64,000 nucleotides of DNA. Source: an uncultured Planococcus sp. (GTDB lineage: Bacteria; Bacillota; Bacilli; Bacillales_A; Planococcaceae). Location of the stretch: NCBI GenBank assembly GCA_947493585.1, contig CANLRI010000001.1:1798001-1862000 (forward strand), given 5' to 3'. Positions within the stretch are counted from its first letter, which is position 1, and every line of letters starts with the position of its first letter. A model generated the notes under the pieces. The model saw only the letters and a program-made list of their open reading frames with translations. It was not told the DNA's origin and searched no databases. A program made the translations under genes and the position numbers. Positions 43,791-52,959 of the stretch are shown in pieces.

Positions 43791-46349
43791 TTACAGTCCG
43801 CATTTAAGTTGGGCTGCGCAGTTCGTGCATGTATTGCATCCACCCATTTCTTCCACTGTCCCTTTGCGGCAGACTGGGCACGTATTGCCCACCTCTGAAC
43901 CGATCGTGACATTGGTCGAGCGCAAGTCCTGGATCGTGTCGATCAAGACAACCGGGCGTTTGCCAGTGTCTTCTTCTTGATGATCCTCTTCGAAAGTATT
44001 ATCTTCCGCTTTTAATGTCAGCACTTGCGAATCGCGGCTGCCGTCGACGTAGACTGTGCCGCCTTTGGCACCGCCTTTGTAGAGGCGCTCATAAACGCCT
44101 TCAACCTGTTCAACGGTATAGCCTTTTGGCGCATTGACCGTTTTTGAGATCGAGGAATCGATCCAACGCTGGATGATGCACTGCACGTCCGCATGAGCTT
44201 CTGGCGCAAGGTCCATCGATGTGACAAATGCTTTTGGCAAATTGTCTTCGTCTGCATCCGGGTTATTTTTCAAGTACTCACGGACGATATCCGCTTTTAC
44301 TTCGATAAATTTTCCAAGGCGCCCACTGCGGTAGTACGTAAATGAATAATACGGTTCGAGTCCGGTTGAGACGCCAACCATCGTGCCCGTCGAGCCTGTC
44401 GGCGCAACCGTCAATAGATGGGAGTTGCGGATCCCTTTATCAAGCACCGCTTGGCGGATCTCTTCTGGCATGCCTTGCATAAAGCCGGTTTCGGTAAATG
44501 CGCGGCGCAAGTTCTCCGTTTCTGCATCTGTTTCGCCGACAAGGAATGGGAAACTGCCGCGTTCTTCAGCAAGTTCTGTCGATGCTTCGTACGCTGCAAC
44601 TGCAATCGTTTTGAAAATTTCATCGACTAGCTCGTTGCCTTCCGGCGAACCGTATTCACGGTCTGAGTAGATGAGCAAGTCAGCAAGACCCATGACGCCA
44701 AGGCCTACACGGCGTTCGCCAAGTGCCTGGATGCGGTTGTCTTCAAGGAAGTAAGGCGTTGCATCGATGACGTTGTCTTGCATGCGGACACCGACGCGCA
44801 CCGTTTCTTTCAGTGCTTCAAAATCAACTTGCTTCGTTTTCGGATCTGCGAAGCGTGCTAAGTTGACGGCTGCCAAGTTGCATACGGAATAAGGCGCAAG
44901 CGGCTGTTCACCACATGGGTTTGTCGCCACGACTTTTTGGCCGTATGCCGTCGCATTTGTTTTTTCATTGGCATTATCGATAAAGAAGATGCCGGGTTCT
45001 GCGGAATAAGTTGCGCACACATTGATCAAGTTCCATAGTTCGCGCGCTTTAATGACGCGGTAGGTGCGGACTTTATGGCCCATCTTTTCCCAGTCGCGAA
45101 CATCGCCGATTTTATGCCATTCTTCGTTGTAAACCGCCATCTCTTCTTTTGAATACGTTTCAACTGCCGGGAAGCGCAATTCGAAGTCTTCGTCTTTTTC
45201 AACGGCTTCCATGAAATCTTTTGTCAAGGTGACGGAAATATTGGCGCCGGTGAGGAATTCTTCGTTATGGACGGAGAACGTGCCGCCATCGCGCAATTTC
45301 GTTTCCGCATCGCGCATGATTTTTTCATTGAACCCGCCCATCCCTGGAATGGTCCGGTAGTTGAGCAAGCCTTGATACATTGCTTCTTCTTGCTCAGTCA
45401 AAGGCTTGAATTTCAATTTGTCATTCGCTAGGCGTTTGATTGTTTCGTCTTCTGTGTTTTCGATCAAATAACGCAAAATACGCGGGTTTTGCATTTTGGA
45501 AATAATGAATTCTGCGATATCCGGATGCCAGTCAGCAAGCATGATCATCTGAGCGCCGCGGCGTGAACCGCCTTGTTCAACCAGGTGTGTCAGTTTTGCG
45601 ATATCGTCCAGCCATGAAACAGAACCGGATGATTTACCGTTGACGCCTCGAGCGAGCGTATTGCGCGGGCGAAGTGTCGAACCGTTCGTCCCGACGCCGC
45701 CTCCGCGGCTCATGATTTCCATCACTTGCTTGCGGTGGTCTGAGATGCCTTCTCGCGAATCGGCGACAAATGGCATGACGTAGCAGTTGAAATACGTGAC
45801 ATCGGTGTCAGCGCCTGCTCCATAAAGCACGCGGCCGGCAGGAACGAAATTCAAGTTAACGAGCTGGTCGTAGAATTTCGTGAACCATTCGCTTTGCTTT
45901 TCAGGAGTTTTTTCGACTGCAGAAAGCCCAGTGGCATTGCGTTTGGCGATTTGCTCGTAAAATACTTCGAGCGGTTTTTCGATGACATCGATCGGTCGGT
46001 TGACGATGCCTTGTTCAACTTCTTCTGGATTGTCGATCGCGCTGCGGTAATCTTCTTCGATCCAGACGCGCGCTTTGTTCGCTTCTTGGTCGATCGAGAC
46101 GATATAGCCGAGGCCGCGTGCTGGGAATTTCGGGTCTTCTTTGACCGTCAACACGACAAAATCGCCAGGCTTCAAAGTGCTTTTGCTTGTGTCTTTGAAG
46201 GAATAGCGATCGATCATAACCAGGCGGGATACGCCTTTATGGGTTTTTTTCATGTCCTTTGTTACCGCGTGGACTTGCGGGAATGCTTCAATGTCTTTGT
46301 TCAGGGACTCGACGTTTAATGTATATTCGGATTGTGTGGCGGAAACCAT
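43791..46349 (-). CDS. nrdJ: Adenosylcobalamin-dependent (class II) ribonucleotide reductase
   Basis: The 852-residue enzyme reduces ribonucleotides to deoxyribonucleotides using B12. Core features are GGVGTNGSTLRPRNTLARGVNGKSSGSVSWL-region glycines, catalytic NPCGEQPLAPYSVCNLAAVNL, APTGSTGTMVGVSTGLEPYYS-type loop and a C-terminal Cys cluster CPVC...CNTCTNC...KCG. It resembles the NrdJ type annotated as vitamin B12-dependent reductase. It sits where lipM and mntR lie in B. subtilis. Two NrdR boxes lie upstream. AGGAGG precedes the ATG. Confidence 0.95.
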   Translation of the reverse strand: MVSATQSEYTLNVESLNKDIEAFPQVHAVTKDMKKTHKGVSRLVMIDRYSFKDTSKSTLKPGDFVVLTVKEDPKFPARGLGYIVSIDQEANKARVWIEEDYRSAIDNPEEVEQGIVNRPIDVIEKPLEVFYEQIAKRNATGLSAVEKTPEKQSEWFTKFYDQLVNLNFVPAGRVLYGAGADTDVTYFNCYVMPFVADSREGISDHRKQVMEIMSRGGGVGTNGSTLRPRNTLARGVNGKSSGSVSWLDDIAKLTHLVEQGGSRRGAQMIMLADWHPDIAEFIISKMQNPRILRYLIENTEDETIKRLANDKLKFKPLTEQEEAMYQGLLNYRTIPGMGGFNEKIMRDAETKLRDGGTFSVHNEEFLTGANISVTLTKDFMEAVEKDEDFELRFPAVETYSKEEMAVYNEEWHKIGDVRDWEKMGHKVRTYRVIKARELWNLINVCATYSAEPGIFFIDNANEKTNATAYGQKVVATNPCGEQPLAPYSVCNLAAVNLARFADPKTKQVDFEALKETVRVGVRMQDNVIDATPYFLEDNRIQALGERRVGLGVMGLADLLIYSDREYGSPEGNELVDEIFKTIAVAAYEASTELAEERGSFPFLVGETDAETENLRRAFTETGFMQGMPEEIRQAVLDKGIRNSHLLTVAPTGSTGTMVGVSTGLEPYYSFTYYRSGRLGKFIEVKADIVREYLKNNPDADEDNLPKAFVTSMDLAPEAHADVQCIIQRWIDSSISKTVNAPKGYTVEQVEGVYERLYKGGAKGGTVYVDGSRDSQVLTLKAEDNTFEEDHQEEDTGKRPVVLIDTIQDLRSTNVTIGSEVGNTCPVCRKGTVEEMGGCNTCTNCAAQLKCGL

Positions 46350-46382
46350 TTGACAAATCCTCCTTTATATTATATGTGGTTA

Positions 46383-46441
46383 ACACTATATATAGTATTA
46401 TTACAATTCCCATGATACTATATATTGAAACAAACTCGCAA
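46383..46441 (-). promoter_or_regulatory. nrdJ promoter with two NrdR boxes
   Basis: ACACTATATATAGTAT (46383-46398) and ATACTATATATTGAAA (46415-46430) match the NrdR box ACACWATATATWGTGT and are 32 bp apart, three helical turns. A promoter TTGCGA (46436-46441), 18-bp spacer, TATCAT (46412-46417) is overlapped by one box, the other lying just downstream, as expected for repression. Confidence 0.8.
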
Positions 46442-46680
46442 TAATATTTTTCTGATGGAAAAATTACGCAACCCGGTAATCGAGCAATGGCAAGGGTTCT
46501 ACGTTTTAGCTTTCGTTAAAATGAGACGAAAGACACGTATGTTCGCATAATTCAGCGCAAAAATCGATTTAATTTCCTGTTGAAAGCACTTGACAAGTGA
46601 AAGTCCAGTTACAGCGCACCTTCTGCCCTCTGGCTTCACAGGATTGCCTCTGATTTGCCCAGATTACTGTAACATAGCCA
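46442..46680. other. Intergenic DNA with palindromes between nrdJ and yqhL promoters
   Basis: No gene is seen. It contains the odd palindrome CACTTGACAAGTG (46587-46599) and a 66-bp segment closed by GTTACAG/CTGTAAC (46608-46673) rich in CTGGGC, CAGAGG and CCAGAGG repeats. It may be an operator or a structured RNA; it does not match the B12 riboswitch core that I know. Confidence 0.4.
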
Positions 46681-46710
46681 TTGAATATCCGTCACCTTAT
46701 CTCTTATAAT
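46681..46710 (+). promoter_or_regulatory. Promoter of the rhodanese-like gene
   Basis: TTGAAT (46681-46686), an 18-bp spacer and a perfect TATAAT (46705-46710), followed by AAAGGGG and the GTG start. Confidence 0.7.
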
Positions 46711-46737
46711 GAGTAAGTATAGAAAGGGGCAAGAACA

Positions 46738-47118
46738 GTGGAATTATTGTATATCACATTGGGTGTCGTCATTGTCATCCTCATTTTTGCGGTCATCTCC
46801 TTCCTGCGCATCCGCAAAGCGGTCACCGATCTGAACCAGGAAGAATTTATCCAAGGCTATCGAAAAGCGCAGCTCATCGATGTCCGGGAACCAAAAGATT
46901 TTGCAGCCGGCCATATTCTCGGGGCGCGCAACATCCCGCAATCGCAATTGCGCCAGCGTTACAAGGAAATCCGAGCCGACAAACCGGTCTATCTATATGA
47001 CCAGAACGGGGCAAGAAGCGGACGCGTCGCATTATTCCTGAAGAAAAAAGGCTATGAGCAATTGTTCCAATTGCAAGGCGGCTTCAAAAAATGGACAGGC
47101 AAAATCAAATCCAAATAA
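46738..47118 (+). CDS. Membrane-anchored rhodanese-like protein (YqhL-like), active-site Cys replaced
   Basis: The 126-residue protein has one N-terminal membrane helix (LLYITLGVVIVILIFAVISF) and a cytoplasmic rhodanese domain: LIDVREPKDFAAGHILGARNIP and VYLYDQNGARSGRVALFL, then LQGGFKKW. At the position where rhodaneses have the catalytic Cys, codon 88 is GAC (Asp), so sulfur transfer is unlikely. It starts at a GTG after AAAGGGG. It is divergent from nrdJ and convergent with gcvPB, like yqhL in B. subtilis. Confidence 0.88.
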   Translation: MELLYITLGVVIVILIFAVISFLRIRKAVTDLNQEEFIQGYRKAQLIDVREPKDFAAGHILGARNIPQSQLRQRYKEIRADKPVYLYDQNGARSGRVALFLKKKGYEQLFQLQGGFKKWTGKIKSK

Positions 47119-47122
47119 TCAA

Positions 47123-47152
47123 AAACCCCGGAAGCAATTGCTTCCGGGGTTT
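47123..47152. terminator. Perfect 30-bp palindromic terminator
   Basis: AAACCCCGGAAGCAA (47123-47137) is followed at once by its complement, with T-runs on both sides. It ends both yqhL and the convergent gcvPB. Confidence 0.88.
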
Positions 47153-47159
47153 CTTTATG

Positions 47160-48632
47160 TCATTCGCTGTCTGTCGGTTTCTGGTAACGAAGTACCGGCT
47201 TACGGGCCGCTTTCGTTTCATCCAGACGGTTGATGACCGTCGTATGCGGTGCATTCTGGACGATCTCTGGGTTTTCTTCCACTTCACGCGCAATCTGGAT
47301 CATTGCATCGATAAAGTCATCGAGCGTTTCTTTCGATTCCGTCTCGGTCGGTTCAATCATCATGCCTTCTTCCACGTTGAGCGGGAAGTAAATTGTCGGC
47401 GGATGGTAACCGAAGTCGAGCAGGCGCTTAGCCATATCGAGTGTACGTACGCCAAGTTTCTTCTGACGGCGGCCGCTCAATACGAACTCATGCTTACAAT
47501 GGCGGTCATAAGGCAAATCGAAATGAGGTGCGAGACGTCTCATCATGTAGTTGGCATTCAAGACGGCATATTCAGTTACTTTCTTCAAGCCGTCTGGCCC
47601 CATCGTACGGATATACGTATAGGCGCGGACATTAATGCCGAAGTTGCCGTAAAACGGTTTGACGCGCCCGATGGATTCAGGACGGTTGTAATCGAATGTG
47701 AAGCCTTCATCAGTCTTGATGAGGATCGGCTTCGGCAAATAAGGGATCAAGTCTGCTTGGACGCCGACTGGGCCAGATCCTGGGCCACCGCCGCCGTGTG
47801 GGCCTGTAAAGGTCTTGTGCAAGTTTAAATGGACGACGTCAAAGCCCATGTCGCCAGGGCGTGCTTTCGACATGACGGCGTTCAAGTTCGCCCCGTCATA
47901 GTATAGCTTGCCGCCGACTTTATGGATGATCGAGGCCATTTCCAGAATATCTTCTTCGAAAAGGCCCAGCGTGTTCGGGTTCGTCAACATGAGTGCCGCT
48001 GTATCGTCGCCGACTACGCGCTTCAAGTCTTCTAAGTCGACCAAGCCGTGCTCGTTCGATTTTACCGTCACGGTCTCAAAACCAGCGACTGTTGCAGAGG
48101 CAGGGTTTGTTCCGTGCGCGGAATCCGGCACGATGACTTTCGTGCGCTTGAAATCACCGTTTGCTTCGTGGAAAGCGCGGATCATCATCAGGCCTGTCCA
48201 TTCGCCATGTGCGCCTGCAGCTGGTTGAAGCGTCACTTCGTCCATTCCGGTAATTTCCTTCAGGTGTTCTTGAAGGTCATACATCAATTCCATCGCGCCC
48301 TGCACAGTCGATTCCTCCTGCAATGGGTGGATGTTCGCGAACCCAGAATAACGCGCAACGGATTCGTTGATTTTCGGATTGTATTTCATTGTGCAAGAGC
48401 CGAGCGGATAGAATCCGGAATCGACACCGTGGTTGCGTTTTGAAAGCGCTGTGTAATGACGCATGATGTCGAGTTCCGAGACTTCCGGCAATTCGGCAAA
48501 CTCTTCGCGTACTAGATCTTGGCCGAGCAATTCAGTCAAATCCACTTCCGGCACATCAAGTTCCGGCAAGCTGTAGCCGACACGGCCTTGTTTGGTCATT
48601 TCAAAAATGAGTGGCTGATTGTCTTTATGCAT
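47160..48632 (-). CDS. gcvPB: Glycine dehydrogenase (decarboxylating) subunit 2
   Basis: The 490-residue half of the split P-protein binds pyridoxal phosphate at the Lys in [23 protein letters not shown]. Other motifs are [28 protein letters not shown] and [13 protein letters not shown]. The start at 48632 is preferred, since GGAGG is eight bases upstream; a longer frame would add an unrelated tail. It overlaps gcvPA by eight bases. The Gcv system breaks glycine into CO2, NH3 and methylene-folate. Confidence 0.96.
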   Translation of the reverse strand: MHKDNQPLIFEMTKQGRVGYSLPELDVPEVDLTELLGQDLVREEFAELPEVSELDIMRHYTALSKRNHGVDSGFYPLGSCTMKYNPKINESVARYSGFANIHPLQEESTVQGAMELMYDLQEHLKEITGMDEVTLQPAAGAHGEWTGLMMIRAFHEANGDFKRTKVIVPDSAHGTNPASATVAGFETVTVKSNEHGLVDLEDLKRVVGDDTAALMLTNPNTLGLFEEDILEMASIIHKVGGKLYYDGANLNAVMSKARPGDMGFDVVHLNLHKTFTGPHGGGGPGSGPVGVQADLIPYLPKPILIKTDEGFTFDYNRPESIGRVKPFYGNFGINVRAYTYIRTMGPDGLKKVTEYAVLNANYMMRRLAPHFDLPYDRHCKHEFVLSGRRQKKLGVRTLDMAKRLLDFGYHPPTIYFPLNVEEGMMIEPTETESKETLDDFIDAMIQIAREVEENPEIVQNAPHTTVINRLDETKAARKPVLRYQKPTDSE

Positions 48633-49992
48633 GGGAAGCCTCCGTTTCTCGCACGAATGCATCGATTTCTTGTACAAACGCGTCGATTTCTTCTTTGGAA
48701 CGCTGTTCAGTGACCGCAATGAGCATATGCCCTTGCAACTCGTCATAGCTTAAACCGAGATCGTAGCCGCCGATCATGCCTTTCTCAAACAAAGCGGCAT
48801 TCAACTCCTTGACCGATGAACCGATCTTGACGGCAATTTCATTGAAATGTGCGCCATCAAATGCAATCTCAAAACCGGACTTCTTCAACTGTTGTTTCAT
48901 GTAATGAGTCTTAGTGATGTTCTGCACGGCGATTTCCTTCGCGCCTTCCTTGCCAAGCGCCGTCATGGCAACAGAAGCTGCCAATGCATTCAAGGCTTGG
49001 TTCGAGCAAATATTCGACGTCGCTTTGTCGCGGCGGATATGCTGTTCGCGCGCTTGCAAAGTCAAAACGAATCCACGTCTGCCTTCATCGTCCGTCGTTT
49101 CACCGACAAGACGGCCCGGAACTTTACGCATCAATTTTTGCGTGACAGCGAAATAGCCGCAATGAGGCCCGCCAAATGCTTCTGGAATGCCGAATGGCTG
49201 CGCATCGCCGACTGTAATATCAGCGCCGAATTTGCCAGGAGGCGTGAGCGCTCCAAGTGCCAGCGGGTTCGATGATACCGTAAACAAAGCGCCTGCTCCG
49301 TGAACGATTGGTTCGAGTTCTTTCAAGTTCTCCACTTGACCGAAAAAGTTCGGATATTGGACCATGACAGTCGCAGTGTTTTCATCGACCATTTCTTTCA
49401 ATGCATCGATATCTGTGCGGCCGTCTTTGAGCGGAACCTCCACGACCTCAATCGATTGGCCGAGCGCATAAGTGCGGACGACGTCTCTTGATTCGGGATG
49501 GACAGCACCGGAAACTAGAATTTTCTTGCGGCGCGTCTGTCCAGCTGCAAGCATTCCCGCTTCCGCAAGTGCTGTGCCACCGTCATACATCGATGAGTTG
49601 GCGATATCCATGCCGGTCAGTTCAGCGATCATGGTCTGGAACTCGAAAATCGCCTGCAATTCCCCTTGGGAGATTTCCGGCTGATAAGGCGTATAGGCTG
49701 TGTAAAATTCAGAACGGGAGATGACGTGATCGACAACGATCGGTTTGTAATGATCATAAACACCTGCGCCGAGGAACGATGCGTAACGGACCGAATCCGC
49801 ATTCTTGCCGGCAAGCTGTGCCAGTTCTTTCGTCAAGGCTGATTCGGATTTCGCAGGTTTGATGTTGTACTCGCCTTTGAAACGCACTTTTTCAGGAATG
49901 TCTGAAAACAATTCGTCGATCGACTGGACGCCAATCGTCTCGAGCATGTCTTTTTCGTCTTGGGAAGTCATTGGTAGATAGCGATGTTTCAT
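48625..49992 (-). CDS. gcvPA: Glycine dehydrogenase (decarboxylating) subunit 1
   Basis: The 455-residue N-terminal half of the P-protein: [70 protein letters not shown] and [18 protein letters not shown] are typical. It lies 27 bp after gcvT. The two subunits together form the functional decarboxylase, the usual arrangement in Bacillales. Confidence 0.96.
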   Translation of the reverse strand: MKHRYLPMTSQDEKDMLETIGVQSIDELFSDIPEKVRFKGEYNIKPAKSESALTKELAQLAGKNADSVRYASFLGAGVYDHYKPIVVDHVISRSEFYTAYTPYQPEISQGELQAIFEFQTMIAELTGMDIANSSMYDGGTALAEAGMLAAGQTRRKKILVSGAVHPESRDVVRTYALGQSIEVVEVPLKDGRTDIDALKEMVDENTATVMVQYPNFFGQVENLKELEPIVHGAGALFTVSSNPLALGALTPPGKFGADITVGDAQPFGIPEAFGGPHCGYFAVTQKLMRKVPGRLVGETTDDEGRRGFVLTLQAREQHIRRDKATSNICSNQALNALAASVAMTALGKEGAKEIAVQNITKTHYMKQQLKKSGFEIAFDGAHFNEIAVKIGSSVKELNAALFEKGMIGGYDLGLSYDELQGHMLIAVTEQRSKEEIDAFVQEIDAFVRETEASHA

Positions 49993-50019
49993 CGTGTGCA
50001 GTCCCCTTCTTTATTCGGA

Positions 50020-51120
50020 TTATTTGGAGCGTTTATAAAATGGCGCTGCGACAATTTTAGCTTTCAGGCGCTTGTTACGGATTTCAACATCCACTTCTGT
50101 GCCCAGCTCATTATGCTTAGCATCGAGAAGTGCCAGCCCAATATTCTTTTTCAATGTTGGCGACTGGGTGCCGGTTGTGACTTCACCGATTTTCTCATCG
50201 CCCTTGTACACGGCATAGCCATGGCGCGGGATGCCTTTGTCGATCATTTCGATGCCGACGGATTTGCGGGGTACCCCGGCTTCTTTTTGTTCCACTAAAG
50301 CCTGCTTGCCGATAAAGTCGGAGTCTTTTTTCAATTTGACCGCAAAACCGATGCCGGCTTCAAGCGGCGTGATGTCTTTGGACAATTCTTGCCCGTAGAG
50401 TGCAAGGCCTGCCTCAAAACGCAGCGTATCACGTGCGCCGAGTCCTGCCGGTACGATGCCTTGTGATTCGCCTGCTTCAAGAATCCGGTCCCATAGAGCC
50501 GTAACGGCTTCTGGACTGCCATAGATTTCAAATCCATCTTCTCCCGTGTAGCCAGTCCGAGAAACCAATACTTGCTGTCCAGCGACTGCTACTTGGTCTT
50601 TAAAGCGGAATGGGCGGATTGATGACAAATCTTCTTCCGTTAACGCAGCGAGTACGTTTTCAGCAAGCGGCCCTTGCAGCGCCAACAAGCCAAAGCGTTC
50701 CGATGCGTTATCGAGTTCAACTTCGCCGTCGCGATGCTTTTGCATCCACTCGAAATCTTTCTCGATATTCGATGCATTGACCACCAGCAGATAACGCTCA
50801 TCCCCAAGTTTATAGACGAGCAAATCGTCGATCATGCCGCCGTCTTCGTAGCACAAGGCTGTATATTGCGCTTGGCCGTCCTCAAGTTTCGATACATCGT
50901 TGGTCAGCAATTTCTGCAAATAAGACAGGCTGTCGGGCCCCGAGACGAAAATTTCGCCCATATGGGAGACATCAAACAATCCTGCTTTTGTGCGGACAGC
51001 TTCATGCTCGTCCTTGATAGAAGAAAATTGCACCGGCAATTCCCATCCGCCGAAATCGATCGTCTTTCCGCCGTAGCGGGCATACGATTCAAACAAAGGT
51101 GTTCGCTTCAATTGTCCCAA
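50020..51120 (-). CDS. gcvT: Aminomethyltransferase (glycine cleavage T protein)
   Basis: The 366-residue T-protein transfers the aminomethyl carbon to tetrahydrofolate. Signatures: [29 protein letters not shown] region, [44 protein letters not shown] and [20 protein letters not shown]. It is the first gene after the tandem glycine riboswitch, so the operon is induced by glycine. Confidence 0.97.
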   Translation of the reverse strand: MGQLKRTPLFESYARYGGKTIDFGGWELPVQFSSIKDEHEAVRTKAGLFDVSHMGEIFVSGPDSLSYLQKLLTNDVSKLEDGQAQYTALCYEDGGMIDDLLVYKLGDERYLLVVNASNIEKDFEWMQKHRDGEVELDNASERFGLLALQGPLAENVLAALTEEDLSSIRPFRFKDQVAVAGQQVLVSRTGYTGEDGFEIYGSPEAVTALWDRILEAGESQGIVPAGLGARDTLRFEAGLALYGQELSKDITPLEAGIGFAVKLKKDSDFIGKQALVEQKEAGVPRKSVGIEMIDKGIPRHGYAVYKGDEKIGEVTTGTQSPTLKKNIGLALLDAKHNELGTEVDVEIRNKRLKAKIVAAPFYKRSK

Positions 51121-51153
51121 TCTTTTTCCCTCCTGTTTTCAAGGCACACAAAA

Positions 51154-51358
51154 AGGACAGAAAATCCCCTTTACTTTGAAAGGGAATTCTCTGTCCTGGC
51201 ACCTGAAAGTTTACCGTAACGGCTTTCCTCATCGGTAGCTGCACATCGTCAGCATTCTCCAGAGATGCGTCCTGTACGAGTCTTTTTGCCTGAGAGATTC
51301 ATGAGTTACTCATTTGCTCCTTCGGCGACGCCAATGCGTTCTCTCCCCGTACAATCAT
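51154..51358 (-). promoter_or_regulatory. Tandem glycine riboswitch with transcription terminator
   Basis: On the minus strand two glycine aptamers follow each other. The first contains GGGGAGAG, GCCGAAGGAGCAAA and CTCTCAGGCAAAAAGAC; the second GGACGCATCTCTGGAGA, CACCGATG-type joint (TACCGATGAGGAAAGCC) and AACTTTCAGGTGCCAGGACAG. A terminator stem AGGACAGA/TCTGTCCT with TTTTTG (51150-51197) overlaps the second aptamer's 3' side, just before gcvT. In Bacillus the same layout turns gcv on with glycine. Confidence 0.93.
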
Positions 51359-51488
51359 CCGCCCAAATCAATGTTGAATTGGTCCATCCCGCTATACAGA
51401 ATAGTATAACTTCGACTACATCCTAACATTGAATCGACGAAAGCGCAATCTTTTTTACCTTAAAGGCTCAAACACGAATAATAATAAT
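51359..51488. other. Riboswitch promoter region and spacer to aroK
   Basis: On the minus strand a -10-like TATACT occurs near 51410 upstream of the riboswitch; the -35 is unclear. The remainder up to the aroK stop is AT-rich without a visible gene or strong terminator. Confidence 0.4.
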
Positions 51489-52013
51489 TTATATACACTG
51501 ATCATTCGTCTTCAGCCGTTTAACTTGAAATGCAGCATATTGGGTAATCTGCCGCAGCGTGCGGTGTTCGGTGCGGATGGTAATATGCGCTGTCCGTTTA
51601 TAATCGCGGTATCGCGATTTATGGAGCGCTTCGATCTCTTCGCGTGTCGAACGCCTGACGATCGGACGGTTCGGGTCTTTGTGAATACGCCGCCAAATTT
51701 CCTTAAAAGGCGCATCCAAAAATAACACGAGCCCTGTCTGGCGCATGAGACGCTGGTTCACTTTGCGCATCGTAACGCCTCCGCCAGTAGAGATGATGCA
51801 ATGATCCTGTTGCAAATTTTGCAAAAATTCCGTTTCGAGATTCCTGAAATATTCTTCGCCGAAACGTTCGAAGATTTCCGGTATCGTCATGCCCATTTGA
51901 CGGACAATTTCTTTGTCCATGTCATAATAGGGCATTTTCAATAAAAAACTTAGCCTCCTGCCGACCGCACTTTTTCCGCAGCCCATAAAACCGATTAAAT
52001 ATATTCTGTTCAT
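51489..52013 (-). CDS. aroK: Shikimate kinase
   Basis: The 174-residue P-loop kinase phosphorylates shikimate. Walker A GFMGCGKSAVG near residues 7-17, DMDKEI for shikimate/Mg binding, FRNLETEFL, and STGGGV are clear. The start MNRIYLIGF (52013) follows GGGTGGG; a longer frame upstream is unlikely. The C terminus is longer and more basic than in many homologues (TEHRTLRQITQYAAFQVKRL). It sits just after the comG genes, like aroK near comG in B. subtilis. Confidence 0.93.
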   Translation of the reverse strand: MNRIYLIGFMGCGKSAVGRRLSFLLKMPYYDMDKEIVRQMGMTIPEIFERFGEEYFRNLETEFLQNLQQDHCIISTGGGVTMRKVNQRLMRQTGLVLFLDAPFKEIWRRIHKDPNRPIVRRSTREEIEALHKSRYRDYKRTAHITIRTEHRTLRQITQYAAFQVKRLKTNDQCI

Positions 52014-52032
52014 TGTTCCCACCCGTACTACC

Positions 52033-52236
52033 CTACTCAGGGATTTTATTTTGCCCAATTTCCATCAGTAGTTGTATAGTAGCATTTCTATGAACATTTT
52101 CCAAACTATCATAAGTTTGATATTCAATCGCATAAAGCAGCACCATATGGGATATTAGCGTCAATGCGGACATAAAGAACACGAGAGACAATGGATAGAC
52201 TGCACCGGATTGGCTAGTCGGGAAGCGCAAGCGCAT
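52033..52236 (-). CDS. comGG: ComGG-like competence pseudopilus protein
   Basis: The 67-residue product has a short leader with SQSGAVYPLSLVFFMSALTLISHMVLLYA, a hydrophobic helix after a Gly like prepilins. It overlaps comGF by 23 bases and is last in the comG order, so ComGG is assigned by position; sequence similarity alone is weak and it is shorter than B. subtilis ComGG (124 aa). Confidence 0.6.
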   Translation of the reverse strand: MRLRFPTSQSGAVYPLSLVFFMSALTLISHMVLLYAIEYQTYDSLENVHRNATIQLLMEIGQNKIPE

Positions 52237-52654
52237 AATCGACCTCCTCTTTTGCGCCGCTTTGGAATTCCAGCTGAATGGTCAAACGCTTGCCTTCTAA
52301 TCGAAACATGCTGTTTTTCACATCGGTCAGCATGATTTCATGGCCCAGCTGGTCTTTCCGCTTGCGTACGACGCTGCCGTACAATTCGATATCGTAAACA
52401 ATGGCACCTTGGACAATACGCATGCCTTTTCCATCGCGCATGATATAAATTTGTTCGCTGCCATCCAGATACTGCTGCAGCTCCAGCGTAAACAGACGGA
52501 ACTCCGTAGCGCCGGAATCAAGGTCCAACATAAAATGCGAGCTGAATAAATAAAACAGTACGACAAGCGGCAGCATGACGGATAATGCCAGCAACTCCAA
52601 TAGGCTGTCAAGAAACGTAAATCCGTTTGATGATCGGATGTTCACTCGATGCAT
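52214..52654 (-). CDS. comGF: Competence pseudopilin-associated protein ComGF
   Basis: The 146-residue protein has a prepilin-type N terminus SSNGFTFLDSLLELLALSVMLPL, with Asp at the +5 position where most have Glu. The C-terminal half (FTLELQQYLDGSEQIY, MLTDVKNSMFRLEGKRLTIQLEF) is the ComGF family core. ATG at 52654, overlapping comGE by 13 bases. Confidence 0.85.
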   Translation of the reverse strand: MHRVNIRSSNGFTFLDSLLELLALSVMLPLVVLFYLFSSHFMLDLDSGATEFRLFTLELQQYLDGSEQIYIMRDGKGMRIVQGAIVYDIELYGSVVRKRKDQLGHEIMLTDVKNSMFRLEGKRLTIQLEFQSGAKEEVDYALALPD

Positions 52655-52959
52655 AGACGCACCTGCTTTCCTTGAAAATCCACGTAGTCAACACAATGGC
52701 CTTCAGCTTGCCAGGAATACAAGATGCCGTTCACCGAGCGCTGGCCTTCCTTACTGCCTGTAGAAGCAATGGTTTTTGCCGCTTCATGCAAAGTCTCATA
52801 AGCCGCAAGACGCTCTTTCTTTAGTTCGAGCCTGACCTGCATCTCATGGGCAAGCGGCAACAGTGAACCGAACACAAGAAAGACCATAAACAGGCTGAGC
52901 ATCGTTTCCGCCATGGAGATGCCCCTGTCATTTTGAAACCACCACGCGCCCTTTGCCAA
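52642..52959 (-). CDS. comGE: Competence pseudopilin ComGE-like
   Basis: The 105-residue protein starts at a TTG (52959) with prepilin features: FQNDRG followed by ISMAETMLSLFMVFLVF, so the G/I cleavage site and Glu at +5 are kept. The Cys pair near the C terminus (HCVDY...VRLCIE) may form a disulfide. It overlaps comGD by 32 bases. Assignment rests on position and fold. Confidence 0.75.
   Translation of the reverse strand: MAKGAWWFQNDRGISMAETMLSLFMVFLVFGSLLPLAHEMQVRLELKKERLAAYETLHEAAKTIASTGSKEGQRSVNGILYSWQAEGHCVDYVDFQGKQVRLCIE

Noticed and set aside
46590..46735. Cobalamin or cyclic di-GMP riboswitch before nrdJ
   Set aside because: A GAAGCCAG and a GGGCAAA stretch are suggestive, but the conserved B12 box and cyclic di-GMP core are not present, and the element lies upstream of the likely nrdJ promoter.
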